DNA of 64,000 nt from assembly GCF_001570405.1 (NCBI RefSeq), contig NZ_BBYM01000002.1, positions 31,402 to 95,401 on the forward strand. The letters are read 5' to 3'. This document shows positions 15,461-23,209 of the stretch, one piece after another; positions within the stretch are counted from its first letter, which is position 1, and every line of letters starts with the position of its first letter. Source of the DNA: Microtetraspora niveoalba (GTDB taxonomy: Bacteria > Actinomycetota > Actinomycetes > Streptosporangiales > Streptosporangiaceae). The position numbers and the translations under genes are program-made. The notes beneath the pieces are model-generated. The model was given only the letters and a program-made list of their open reading frames with translations, did no database searches and was not told the origin of the DNA.

Positions 15461-17149
15461 TCACGTGCCGGCCGGGGCGGGCCGGGCGGGGTCCGGGTCG
15501 AGGACGACCGGCAACCCGAGGAGGTAGCGCACGCTGCTCTGCCGGTAGTGCAGACTCCGGGAGTCGCGGGCGAGCTCCATGCGGGGGAAGCGCCGTACGA
15601 GCGTGCCGAGCGCGACCTGGAGCTGGGCCCGGGCCAGCTCCGCCCCCAGGCAGTGGTGGTGTCCGTGGCCGAAGGCCAGGTGGGGGTTGTCCTCCCGCCC
15701 GATGTCGAGCACGTCCGGGTCGGTGAAGAACGACGGGTCCCGGTTGGCGGCGACGAGCGACGCGACGAGGAGGTCCCCCTCCGGGAGCCGCCTGCCTCCC
15801 GCCTCGATCGGGGCCGCCACGTGCCGGGCGATGGTCACCGGGAAGGGCGTGACGACCCGGAGCAGTTCCTCGACCGCCGTGGGGACCAGCGCGGGATCGG
15901 CCACGAGCCGCTCCCACCGGTCGCGCCGCCGCAGCAGGGCCGCGACCCCGCTCGCCAGCACGGTGGTCGGCGCTCGGTGCCCGTTCACCATCAGGAACCT
16001 CGCGGCGGAGACGAGGTCCTCCTCGGACAGCCGGTCCCCCTCCGCTTCGACGACCCGGCCGAGCAGGTCGTCCGTGGGGCGTCCCCTCCTGGCGGCGATC
16101 AGGCCGCGCAGGTAGTCGTCGATGTCGCCGTGCGCCTTGGGCGGCGGGGAGGCCAGCCGCTCCACGATCCACTCGTACAGGTAGTCGCGGTCCTTCGCCG
16201 GCACGCCGAGCAGCTCGCACAGGACGATGACCGGGACGGGGTAGGCGAACGCCGGCAGGAAATCGATCACCTCGCGGGAGGGGACCGTGTCCAGCAGCGC
16301 GTCGACCTCGCGCTCGATGCGCGGGCGCAGCGCCTCCACCCGTTCGGGCGTGAGGTGGTCGTGGAGCAGCCGGCGCAGGCGGGCGTGTTCCGTCCCGCTG
16401 ATCGTGATCAGGTCCAGTTCGCCCCGGTGCGCGAGGGCCGGATCGTCCGACTGGAGCCGGAAGCCCGCCGTGATCTCCACGTCCCCGATCAACCGGTGGT
16501 CCGACAGCAGCGCGGTGGTCGCCGCGTGCCCGGTCACGATCCAGGACGCCGCCACGCCCGCCGAGTCGATCCGGTGGACCGATCCCGCTTCCCGCAGTCG
16601 CCCTATCGCGTCGGGGTCGTTCAGGCGTGTGGGGGTGAGCGGCTGGAGCCGCGCCGGAGGCGGCTCCGGGACGCCCGCCCCCCGGTCAGGTCCGGCCAGA
16701 AGGGCGTCGGCCGCCGCGACCACATCCCGCGGGTCGGCGGTGTGGAGCACCAGCACCGGGCAGGGCGCGTCCGAGACGTCGTCTCCGGACCCCGGCCCCT
16801 CGTCGTGCGCGTCGGCGCCGACCACGACCACCGCGACCACACGCTCCGGATGGCGGTCCGCGACCTCAACCGCCGCCGCACCGGACGCACCGCGCCCGAG
16901 CAGCACCGCGCGGTCCGGGCTCTCCGGCGCCGCCAGGAAGTCCGTGATCTCCTCGACGCCGGCGTCGCCGGAGACTCCGGCCGTCCACACCCGCCAGCCC
17001 CGGCCGGCGAACTCCCCGGCCAGGTCCCGGCCCGCCGTCTCCGTGCCGAGAACCACCACGGCCCGGTCGGCGTCCTCCCTGCCGGGTCCGTCCTCCTCCG
17101 AGGACGTCGCGGACGGTGTCCCGACCGCACCGCTGAATGCCTCTGCCAC
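15461..17149 (-). CDS. Cytochrome P450 fused to a degenerate alpha/beta-hydrolase-like domain
   Basis: 562 residues starting at GTG after GGAGGGG. Residues about 25-155 resemble an alpha/beta-hydrolase fold (RAVLLGRGASGAAAVEVA at the nucleophile elbow, PCPVLVLHTADP later), but the elbow lacks a serine nucleophile. Residues about 170-555 are a P450: ExxR in EELLR, heme loop FGHGHHHCLG with Cys500. The I-helix reads MVNGHRAPTT where most bacterial P450s have AGHETT, so the usual acid-alcohol pair is missing. As first gene of the lanthipeptide operon it probably oxidises the peptide. The unusual I-helix suggests cross-linking or a peroxide-type reaction, but that is inference. Confidence 0.9.
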   Translation of the reverse strand: MAEAFSGAVGTPSATSSEEDGPGREDADRAVVVLGTETAGRDLAGEFAGRGWRVWTAGVSGDAGVEEITDFLAAPESPDRAVLLGRGASGAAAVEVADRHPERVVAVVVVGADAHDEGPGSGDDVSDAPCPVLVLHTADPRDVVAAADALLAGPDRGAGVPEPPPARLQPLTPTRLNDPDAIGRLREAGSVHRIDSAGVAASWIVTGHAATTALLSDHRLIGDVEITAGFRLQSDDPALAHRGELDLITISGTEHARLRRLLHDHLTPERVEALRPRIEREVDALLDTVPSREVIDFLPAFAYPVPVIVLCELLGVPAKDRDYLYEWIVERLASPPPKAHGDIDDYLRGLIAARRGRPTDDLLGRVVEAEGDRLSEEDLVSAARFLMVNGHRAPTTVLASGVAALLRRRDRWERLVADPALVPTAVEELLRVVTPFPVTIARHVAAPIEAGGRRLPEGDLLVASLVAANRDPSFFTDPDVLDIGREDNPHLAFGHGHHHCLGAELARAQLQVALGTLVRRFPRMELARDSRSLHYRQSSVRYLLGLPVVLDPDPARPAPAGT

Positions 17150-17201
17150 CCCGCCCCTCCGATATCGAGACAGCTCCGAACACGCTTTTTCGGACGTGCT
17201 T

Positions 17202-17283
17202 GATCACCATTTCCCGGGCACCTTGGAAAGGGCTTGGAGGCGATGGCGGGCAACTTGTAGATCACCAGTGAGCGGTCGTGATC
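17202..17283. promoter_or_regulatory. Repeated GATCAC boxes in the RiPP operon promoter
   Basis: GATCACCA occurs at 17202-17209 and 17260-17267, and the inverted GTGATC at 17278-17283. The last two form GATCAC-N12-GTGATC. They lie upstream of the P450 start in the 289-base gap that also holds the 3' end of the SARP gene, and could bind the SARP-type regulator. Confidence 0.35.
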
Positions 17284-17411
17284 AAGGCCCTGATCTCGGG
17301 TTCTGTGCCAGCGTGAGGGCCGTACGCCCCGGTTCGGGGGCGGGAGACGAGGCTCGGCCGCTCCTGCGCCGTGAGCGGCCCGGCCGAAGCGGACGCGCGG
17401 TCACGCGGCGG

Positions 17412-17450
17412 CCGGCCGGCTGGAACTCGGGTCGACGCTCAGCCGGCCGG
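17412..17450 (-). terminator. Hairpin at the end of the SARP gene
   Basis: Eleven-base perfect arms CCGGCCGGCTG / CAGCCGGCCGG with a 17-base loop overlap the SARP stop codon. No T-run follows. It is the best terminator candidate before the RiPP promoter. Confidence 0.5.
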
Positions 17451-20252
17451 CGACCGGCGCTGAACGCGGTCGGCGTCCTCGGCGCGGTTCTGGGCCTGGT
17501 AGAGCCGTAGCGCCTGCCCCCAGGCGCTGCGGGCCTGTCGGTGGTCACCGATCGCGGCGTGGACGTCTCCGAGGTGTTCCAGGGTGTTGGCTTCGTCGAA
17601 CGCGTTGCCGATCTCCTGGAGCAGCCTGAGAGCTTCGTCGTAGTAGCTCAGGGCCTGGTCGTACCGACCCGTCTGGTGGGCGATGTATCCCAGGCTGTCG
17701 AGCGTGTTGGCTTCTCCGTCGCGGTGCCGGTGGCGGCGGAACAGGGCCAGGGCGGCCTCGCAGTGGGCGAGGCCTTCGGCGTGCAGTCCGAGCCGGCTCG
17801 TGTACCAACCCAAGTCGTTGAGCGCGTCGGCGGTCCGCACAGGGTCGGCGAGGGCTCGGTAGCGGTGCAGGGCATGGGTGGTGTGCTCCAGAGCCTGCCG
17901 AAACTCCTCCCGCTGCGCCCAGGACACCGCCAGACCTTGATGGATCTGGGCCTGGGCGGCGAGGTCCCCGGTGCGCCGGGCGAGGCTGAGCGCCTGCTGG
18001 AAGTGATCCATGGCCAGGTCGTGCCGGCCCAGCCGGGCGCAGGCGTGGCCGAGGATCCGGTGAGCCAGCCCCTGAGCCTCGGGATCGTCGAGACGGCGAG
18101 CGGCGTCCAGTCCCGCCAGCCAGTCGTCGTACTGGTCCTGTACGGTTCCGCGCCGGAAGTGGAAGGTGTCCAGGCTCCAGGCGAGCCGCCATACCGCCTC
18201 GTGCCAGTTCTGCTTCGCGGCGAGGTGCCGGACGGCCAGCAGACAGGCGTGTTCGTCGGCGAACCAGTTCCAGGCGGCGGTGTGGTCGGCCGGCGGGCCC
18301 TGCCACCATCCGGGAGCGGGGGCGCCGAGCGTGATCGGTGCGCGATGCGGCGCGAGAAGCCGTTCGGCGGCGTAGGCGGTGTGCAGGTGGAAATCGACCA
18401 ACCGCCGCAGCGCGGCCTGCCGAGCGGTCTCGGGCTGGTCCTCGCGGGCTTGTCCGGCGGCGTAGAGGCGGACCAGGTCGTGCATGCGCCACCGGCCCGG
18501 GGTGTGCTGGTGGATCAGGGACATCCCTTCCAGTTCTCGCAGCGGTCCGCGTACTCCGGCGGGAGGCAGGCCGGTCAGGGCGGCGACGGCGCCGAGGCCG
18601 ATGTCCGGGCCCGGTGCCAGGCCCAGCAGCCCGAACACCTCTGAGGCTCGCGTGGAGAGGCCGAGGTAGGAGGTGGTGAACACGGCGCGCAGGTTGGTCC
18701 GCAGGTCCCCGGTGTCCCACGCGTCCAGCCGGCCGGTGGTGTCCCGTAGTTCGGCGGCGAGTGCGGCCAGCGGCAACCGCGGGCTGAGCACGGCGCGGGC
18801 GGCGAGGACGGCCAGAGCCAGCGGCAGACCCGCGCAACAGGCCAGCAGGTAGGCCACGGCCTCCGGTTCCGCCGCCAACCGCTCGGCGCCGAGCCGGTGA
18901 AGGAGCAACTGGTGGGCCTCGGCGTCGTCGAGCGCGTCCAGAGCCACCGGCCGGGCGCCGTCGGCCGCGGTCATTCCGGCCAGGTCATGGCGGCTGGTCA
19001 CCACGACCGTGCAGGTGGGGCTGCCGGGTAACAGGGGCGCGGCCTGGTCGGCGTCGCGGACGTTGTCCAGCACGATCAGCATCCGCCGTCCGGCCACCAG
19101 ACTGCGGTAGAGGCCCACCTGCGCGTCCAGGTCTGTGGGCATCCCCTGGGGATCGACGCCGAGCGCCTCCAGGAAGCCGCGTACGGCGGTGGCGGGGGAC
19201 AGCGGCTGCTCGATCGGATCGAAGCCCCGCAGATTGGCGAACAACTGTCCGTCGGGGAAGCGGTCGATGTTCTCGTGTGCCCAGCGCAGGGCCAGCCACG
19301 TCTTCCCGATGCCCCCGATCCCGCCGACGGAGGAGATGACCACCGTGCCCCCTGGCCGGCCGGATTCGTCCGATGCTCTGCTGAGCTGCCCGAGTTCGGC
19401 TCTTCGGCCGGTGAACCCGGCCGGCGGGGCCGGCAACTGACGCGGCACGATGCCGGGCGGCCCGGACAGTGTGGCCGTTGTGGCCCCTGTGGCCGGCGTG
19501 GGGTCAGGCGGAGTCGTCGTGGGGTCGGCGGCCAGGATGCGGCGGTGCAGGTCCTGCAGTGACGGGCCGGGATCGGCGCCGAGTTCCTCGACGAGGTGCA
19601 GCCGGATCCGCTGGTAGTGCCGCAGGGCCTCGGCCGGCCGGCCGCTGCGGTACAGGGCGAGCATGAGCTGACCGGCCAGTCGCTCGTCCAGCGGGTGGCG
19701 TGCCGCCCGTACCGTCAACTCGGGCACCAATTCGGCGTGCCGCCCCGAACGGAGGTGGGCGTCGGCGAGGTCGAGTTCGGCGGCATGCCGCTGTTGGACC
19801 AGCCCTTCGCGCAGCGTGTTCAGCCAGGGGGTGTCCAGGTTGGCGAGGGCGTCCCCACGCCACAGGGCGAGCGCCTGCTCCAGCAGATGCCGGACGGTGG
19901 CGTCGTCGTCGGCGGTTCGGGCTGCTCCGACCCAGCGCTGGAACCTGTGCAAGTCGACTGTCATGGGATCGACGCCGATCACATAACCGCCGTTCTGCCG
20001 TGCGATCCGCGCGCCGTCGACCGCCGCCAGCATCCGCCTCAGTCGGGACAGATAGCTGTAGAGCGTGTCGCGACCATGCCGAGGCGGGTGGTGCCCCCAC
20101 ACCCGGTCCAGGAGCTGATCGACCGACACGCTCCTGCCGGCCTCGACCAGCAGTACCGCGAGCACGCACCGCTGGCGGTGATGCCCGAGTTCGACGTACC
20201 GGCCGTCCACGCGGACCTCCAGGTCACCCAGAAGTCGGAACTCCACCGGCAC
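17439..20252 (-). CDS. SARP-NB-ARC-TPR transcriptional regulator (AfsR/DnrI type)
   Basis: 937 residues. Domains: OmpR-type winged helix (about 1-95), bacterial transcriptional activation domain (about 100-250), a Thr/Pro linker, NB-ARC ATPase (about 285-560) with P-loop GIGGIGKT and LIVLDNV, and a C-terminal TPR array (about 690-930). SARPs bind direct repeats and switch on secondary-metabolite genes; here the RiPP operon is the obvious target. The TPR array is a site for sensing a ligand or protein. The GTG at 20252 after a GGGGG tract was chosen because the open frame upstream is not domain-like and covers the divergent promoter. The micropeptide gene lies divergent 178 bases away. Confidence 0.92.
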   Translation of the reverse strand: MPVEFRLLGDLEVRVDGRYVELGHHRQRCVLAVLLVEAGRSVSVDQLLDRVWGHHPPRHGRDTLYSYLSRLRRMLAAVDGARIARQNGGYVIGVDPMTVDLHRFQRWVGAARTADDDATVRHLLEQALALWRGDALANLDTPWLNTLREGLVQQRHAAELDLADAHLRSGRHAELVPELTVRAARHPLDERLAGQLMLALYRSGRPAEALRHYQRIRLHLVEELGADPGPSLQDLHRRILAADPTTTPPDPTPATGATTATLSGPPGIVPRQLPAPPAGFTGRRAELGQLSRASDESGRPGGTVVISSVGGIGGIGKTWLALRWAHENIDRFPDGQLFANLRGFDPIEQPLSPATAVRGFLEALGVDPQGMPTDLDAQVGLYRSLVAGRRMLIVLDNVRDADQAAPLLPGSPTCTVVVTSRHDLAGMTAADGARPVALDALDDAEAHQLLLHRLGAERLAAEPEAVAYLLACCAGLPLALAVLAARAVLSPRLPLAALAAELRDTTGRLDAWDTGDLRTNLRAVFTTSYLGLSTRASEVFGLLGLAPGPDIGLGAVAALTGLPPAGVRGPLRELEGMSLIHQHTPGRWRMHDLVRLYAAGQAREDQPETARQAALRRLVDFHLHTAYAAERLLAPHRAPITLGAPAPGWWQGPPADHTAAWNWFADEHACLLAVRHLAAKQNWHEAVWRLAWSLDTFHFRRGTVQDQYDDWLAGLDAARRLDDPEAQGLAHRILGHACARLGRHDLAMDHFQQALSLARRTGDLAAQAQIHQGLAVSWAQREEFRQALEHTTHALHRYRALADPVRTADALNDLGWYTSRLGLHAEGLAHCEAALALFRRHRHRDGEANTLDSLGYIAHQTGRYDQALSYYDEALRLLQEIGNAFDEANTLEHLGDVHAAIGDHRQARSAWGQALRLYQAQNRAEDADRVQRRSPAG

Positions 20253-20429
20253 GCCACACCCCCATCTCTCGATCACCCGTGGGGAACGGTTCCGATCTGC
20301 CGCTTCAAGGTTGTTCGCAAGGATTGTCCAGGGTCGGCCGCGCATCGTCATCTACGAACCGGGATGCGGTCGCCGACGGATCCACCGCCCGGACCGAGGA
20401 GGCCGCCTGTCGCCAACGAAGGAGATCCC

Positions 20430-20543
20430 ATGAAGCGCACGTTGATACGCCTGGCGGCCGCCGTGCTGTTCGCCGTGTCCGCCACGGCCGGCGGGGTGGC
20501 CGTCGCGTCGTCCGCCTCGGCCGACCAGGCGCACTGCTGCTGA
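20430..20543 (+). CDS. 37-residue secreted micropeptide, possible signal peptide pheromone
   Basis: An excellent ribosome-binding site (AAGGAG, six bases before ATG) drives a 37-codon gene. The product has a positively charged start (MKRTLIR), a hydrophobic core of alanine, valine and leucine, and a signal-peptidase-like ASA site near residue 31, leaving only DQAHCC. It is divergent from a TPR-containing SARP gene, and its transcript would end in a long hairpin 19 bases after the stop. I know no named family. A secreted hexapeptide with two cysteines could be a signal for the regulator. The alternative is a small export-related leftover such as a truncated secreted protein. Confidence 0.65.
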   Translation: MKRTLIRLAAAVLFAVSATAGGVAVASSASADQAHCC

Positions 20544-20561
20544 TGAACACACCGTGAAAGA

Positions 20562-20625
20562 AAGTGCCTTTGAGCGGAAAGCGCAGCGGGGCCGAAGTCC
20601 TGTCAGCGCTCCGTCAAAGGCACTT
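20562..20625 (+). terminator. Long hairpin after the micropeptide gene
   Basis: Perfect 12-base arms AAGTGCCTTTGA / TCAAAGGCACTT enclose 40 bases that pair further (CGG with CCG, GCGC with GCGC). It begins 19 bases after the micropeptide stop and could end that short transcript; there is no T-run. Confidence 0.55.
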
Positions 20626-20629
20626 CTCA

Positions 20630-21187
20630 CGTTCGGGAACGGGGGCCGGCGACAAGCCGGAGGCGCGCGGCGACCACCGGATGGTGCTCGTACGGCGCGG
20701 CAGGTTCCGGCAGTGGGCCGACGGGGCCGACACCGATCCGGATTCGACGGTGGCCTACCTGGGCGCCCCGGGTAAGGAGGAGCGGTTCGCGCATCCCACC
20801 GGCGGCGACGTCTGCACCTCGGTGCGCTTCGAGCCCTGGCTCTGGGAGGGGCTCGCGGGCGGCATGACGGTGTACGTGGACGCGCGCGTCGATCTGGCGC
20901 ACCGTCGTCTGCTCGCCCCCGCCGGCGGCGGCGACATCGACTACGCGCTCACGGAGGAGTCGCTCCGTCTCGTCGCGACGGCCTCCGGACGGCCGGCCGA
21001 GGCCCTCCGACCGGGCACTGGTCGCGGCGGCCCGTGAGGCGGTCATCGAGCGGGCGCCGGAGGCGGCGGGGCTGTGCTCGCTGGCCGGGCTCCTGAAGGT
21101 CTCGCCGTACCGGCTGAGCCGGGTCTTCTCCCACGAGATGCGCGTATCGCTGACCCGCTACCGCAATCGTGTTCGCGTCGGCCAGGT
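20630..21187 (+). pseudogene. Broken AraC-family regulator
   Basis: Two reading frames together read as an AraC-type regulator. The first (to about 21005) gives the cupin sensor part (MVLVRRGRFRQW, TVAYLGAPGKEERFAHP, GGDVCTSVRF, TVYVDARVDLAHRRLL). The second (from about 21008) gives the start of the DNA-binding domain (SLAGLLKVSPYRLSRVFSHE, then LTRYRNRVRVG). The N-terminus is missing, a frameshift sits near 21000-21008, and the second helix-turn-helix is missing. It runs directly into a reversed gene fragment, so a deletion probably removed both genes' ends. Confidence 0.7.
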
Positions 21188-21195
21188 CCGCCCCT

Positions 21196-21368
21196 TCAGC
21201 GACGACGGGCCGCGGCCAGGAACATCGGCATGGCCAGGAACATGCGGTCTCGACCGGCCCGCCACGCCTGCTCGGCCACCCAGATGTCACGCTCCTCCCG
21301 GCTGACGCCTCCCGTGGCCAGTGCCGCTCCAACGACTGGGCGCACCGCCGAGGCGACCGCCGGGACCG
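21196..21368 (-). pseudogene. C-terminal remnant of a SAM-dependent methyltransferase
   Basis: About 55 codons ending at a stop at 21196 read VGAALATGGVSREERDIWVA... and finish FLAMPMFLAAARRR, a typical tail of class I methyltransferases (acid-rich helix, then a final F-L-A-I/M-P-M-F strand). The frame is open further upstream only as shadow of the HxlR gene. There is no start and no SAM-binding motif, so this is a fragment left facing the broken AraC gene. Confidence 0.5.
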
Positions 21369-21722
21369 CTAGACGGCGGCGTCGGCGACATGGTCGGCGC
21401 CGAGGACGTTCTCCCTCCCCCACGCGCCCAGGGGCCGCAGCGCCTCGTTGAGCGAGGCGCCGAGCGGGGTCAGCGAGTATTCGACGTGGGGCGGCACCTC
21501 GTCGAACACCTCCCGGTGCACGATGCCGTCCGCCTCCATCTCCCGCAGGTGCGAGGCGAGCACCTTCTCGGTCACCCCGGGAAGCAGCCGGCGCAGCTCC
21601 CCGAAGCGGCACGGGCGCTCGTCGAGCTCCCACAGGATGAGCACCTTCCACTTGCCGCCGATCACGTCCATCGCCGCGTCGATCCCGCAGACGTACGCCC
21701 CCGGCCTCCGGCCGATCGCCAT
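21369..21722 (-). CDS. HxlR-family transcriptional regulator
   Basis: 117 residues with the HxlR winged-helix pattern: DAAMDVIGGKWKVLILWEL, FGELRRLLPGVTEKVLASHL, and the wing YSLTPLG. The ATG at 21722 follows AGAGGGGG; a GTG eight codons upstream is possible. It is divergent from an NAD(P)-dependent oxidoreductase, with a perfect palindrome in the shared promoter. That is the standard HxlR layout for sensing a reactive or aromatic compound and controlling the neighbouring enzyme. Confidence 0.92.
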   Translation of the reverse strand: MAIGRRPGAYVCGIDAAMDVIGGKWKVLILWELDERPCRFGELRRLLPGVTEKVLASHLREMEADGIVHREVFDEVPPHVEYSLTPLGASLNEALRPLGAWGRENVLGADHVADAAV

Positions 21723-21763
21723 GTCCCGCCCCCTCTGCCTGCTCACTCACCCCCGGGTAAGCG

Positions 21764-21779
21764 CGCACTTCGAAGTGCG
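21764..21779. promoter_or_regulatory. Perfect 16-bp palindrome, predicted HxlR operator
   Basis: CGCACTTCGAAGTGCG lies midway between the divergent HxlR and oxidoreductase genes. HxlR regulators bind short palindromes of this AAGT/ACTT kind, so it likely controls both directions. Confidence 0.65.
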
Positions 21780-21818
21780 TACTTGAGCGTCCGGGAGCCG
21801 GCCGCCAGCCTAATCGGC

Positions 21819-22700
21819 ATGACTGACATGGAATTCGACAAGGCTCGTCTCACCCTTCTCGGACTCGGCGCCATGGGCGCGGCGCTCGCCCGCGCCTGGC
21901 TCGCCGCCGGGCACCCGCTGACCGTGTGGAACCGTACGCCGGGCCGGGCGGAGCCGCTCGCCGCCGAGGGCGCGAAGGTCGCCGGTACGGCCGCGGAGGC
22001 GGTCGCCGCGAGCGACCTCGTGGTGGTCTGCCTGCTCGACGACGCCTCGGTCGGCGAGACGCTGGACGGCGTCGATCTGACCGGCAAGGACGTGGTCAAC
22101 CTGACCACCGGCACGCCCGCCGAGGCCCGGGCCCGCGCGGAGTGGGCGGAGAAGCGCGGCGCCCGCTACCTCGACGGCGGCATCATGGCGGTCCCTCCGA
22201 TGATCGGCTCCCCGGAGTCGGGCGGCTACGTCTTCTACAGCGGGTCGCAGGCCGCTTTCGGCGCCCACCAGGGCACGCTGGCCGTACCGGCCGGTACCAG
22301 GTACGTGGGTGAGGACCCCGGCTTCGCCGCTCTCCACGACGTGGCGCTGCTGAGCGCCATGACGGGGATGCTCGCCGGCGTGACGCACGCTTTCGCGCTG
22401 GTCCGCAAGGAGGACGTCGCGCCCGGGGACCTCGCGCCCCTGCTGGCCGAATGGCTCACGGCCATGGCCGGGTACGCGTACGGGCTGGCCGAGCACCTGG
22501 AGAGCGGCGACTACACCAAGGGGGTGACCTCGAACCTGGCCATGATGGTCCAGGGCAACTCCACCCTGCTGGGAACGGCCGCCGCGCAGGGGGTGAGCAC
22601 CGAGTTGCTGACCCCGTTCACGACGCTGATGGAACGCCGCCTCGCCGGCGGCCACGGCGACGAGGGCCTGGCCGGCCTGGTCGACATGGTCGCCGGCTGA
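21819..22700 (+). CDS. NAD(P)-dependent oxidoreductase, imine-reductase/6PGDH-like
   Basis: 293 residues. The N-terminal Rossmann fold begins LTLLGLGAMGAALARAWLAAG (GxGxMG) and continues to VWNRTPGRAE, with Arg after the second strand favouring NADPH. The middle has DGGIMAVPPMIGSPES, typical of imine reductases and beta-hydroxyacid dehydrogenases; the C-terminal helical domain (about 170-290) provides the dimer interface. It should reduce an imine or a related carbonyl compound in the cytosol. It is divergent from the HxlR gene and probably under its control. Confidence 0.9.
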   Translation: MTDMEFDKARLTLLGLGAMGAALARAWLAAGHPLTVWNRTPGRAEPLAAEGAKVAGTAAEAVAASDLVVVCLLDDASVGETLDGVDLTGKDVVNLTTGTPAEARARAEWAEKRGARYLDGGIMAVPPMIGSPESGGYVFYSGSQAAFGAHQGTLAVPAGTRYVGEDPGFAALHDVALLSAMTGMLAGVTHAFALVRKEDVAPGDLAPLLAEWLTAMAGYAYGLAEHLESGDYTKGVTSNLAMMVQGNSTLLGTAAAQGVSTELLTPFTTLMERRLAGGHGDEGLAGLVDMVAG

Positions 22701-22730
22701 CGGTCGCGCGCGGCAGGGCGTGGGGGGAGC

Positions 22731-22988
22731 TCACTCCCTCGGACCCTCCTCCGTCGTGGCCCCGATGATCTCGCAGCCCGCCAGGTCCATCGCCGCGCGT
22801 ACGAGCTCCTCCTCCACCGCCCGGTTGGTGAGCACGCTGACCTTCCCGGCGGCGGGATCCACGTCCACGCCGACGACACCGGGCACCTGGATGAGGTCGG
22901 CCTTGAGCGCGGCCACACAATGCCCGCAGGTGGCGGAGGACAGGCCCGTGACGTGGTAGGCGACCAGACTGTAGGCAATGGTGATCAC
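22731..22988 (-). CDS. Heavy-metal-associated (CopZ-like) domain protein
   Basis: 85 residues forming a single ferredoxin-like HMA domain. SSATCGHC holds the CxxC copper-binding pair (Cys21, Cys24), with a beta strand GVVGVDVDPAAGKVSV as in CopZ and Atx1 chaperones. The Met usually found before the first Cys is replaced (ATC). It starts at GTG after AGGAG at six bases, and that start overlaps the stop of a small upstream frame (GTGA). It would carry Cu(I) or a similar ion; no P-type ATPase gene is adjacent. Confidence 0.85.
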   Translation of the reverse strand: MITIAYSLVAYHVTGLSSATCGHCVAALKADLIQVPGVVGVDVDPAAGKVSVLTNRAVEEELVRAAMDLAGCEIIGATTEEGPRE

Positions 22989-23104
22989 ACCGATCTCCTC
23001 GGTCGAGATGTGGAGGGGAAGGCGACTCGATCGAGTTCGCCGCTGAAGAGCCTGCCCCAGTTCCGAGGCGAACGGGGGCAGGCGAGGTTGCCGAAGAACG
23101 CCAT
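22985..23104 (-). CDS. Small ORF of unknown function overlapping the metal-binding gene
   Basis: A 39-codon frame (starts MAFFGNLACPRSPRNW) ends in a TGA that overlaps the GTG start of the HMA gene. The open frame extends about 20 codons further upstream with protein-like sequence (DRERVFHQIRTGAADWLIRD) but no start codon before a TAG. Either it is a small translated gene coupled to the metal protein, or the tail of a lost gene. Composition with Trp, Phe, Asn and Ile is unlike the usual shadow frames here. No family recognised. Confidence 0.35.
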   Translation of the reverse strand: MAFFGNLACPRSPRNWGRLFSGELDRVAFPSTSRPRRSV

Positions 23105-23209
23105 GTCGCGAATCAGCCAGTCGGCGGCGCCCGTCCGGATTTGGTGGAAGACGCGCTCCCTGTCATCGTTGTCGCGTTCCTAGACACTGAACGGGAGTGG
23201 CAGGCGCCG

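Noticed and set aside
17439-20252. Unusual P-loop in the SARP regulator (repeated GGI)
   Set aside because: On closer reading GIGGIGKT is a normal NB-ARC P-loop; the extra glycine before it is not significant.
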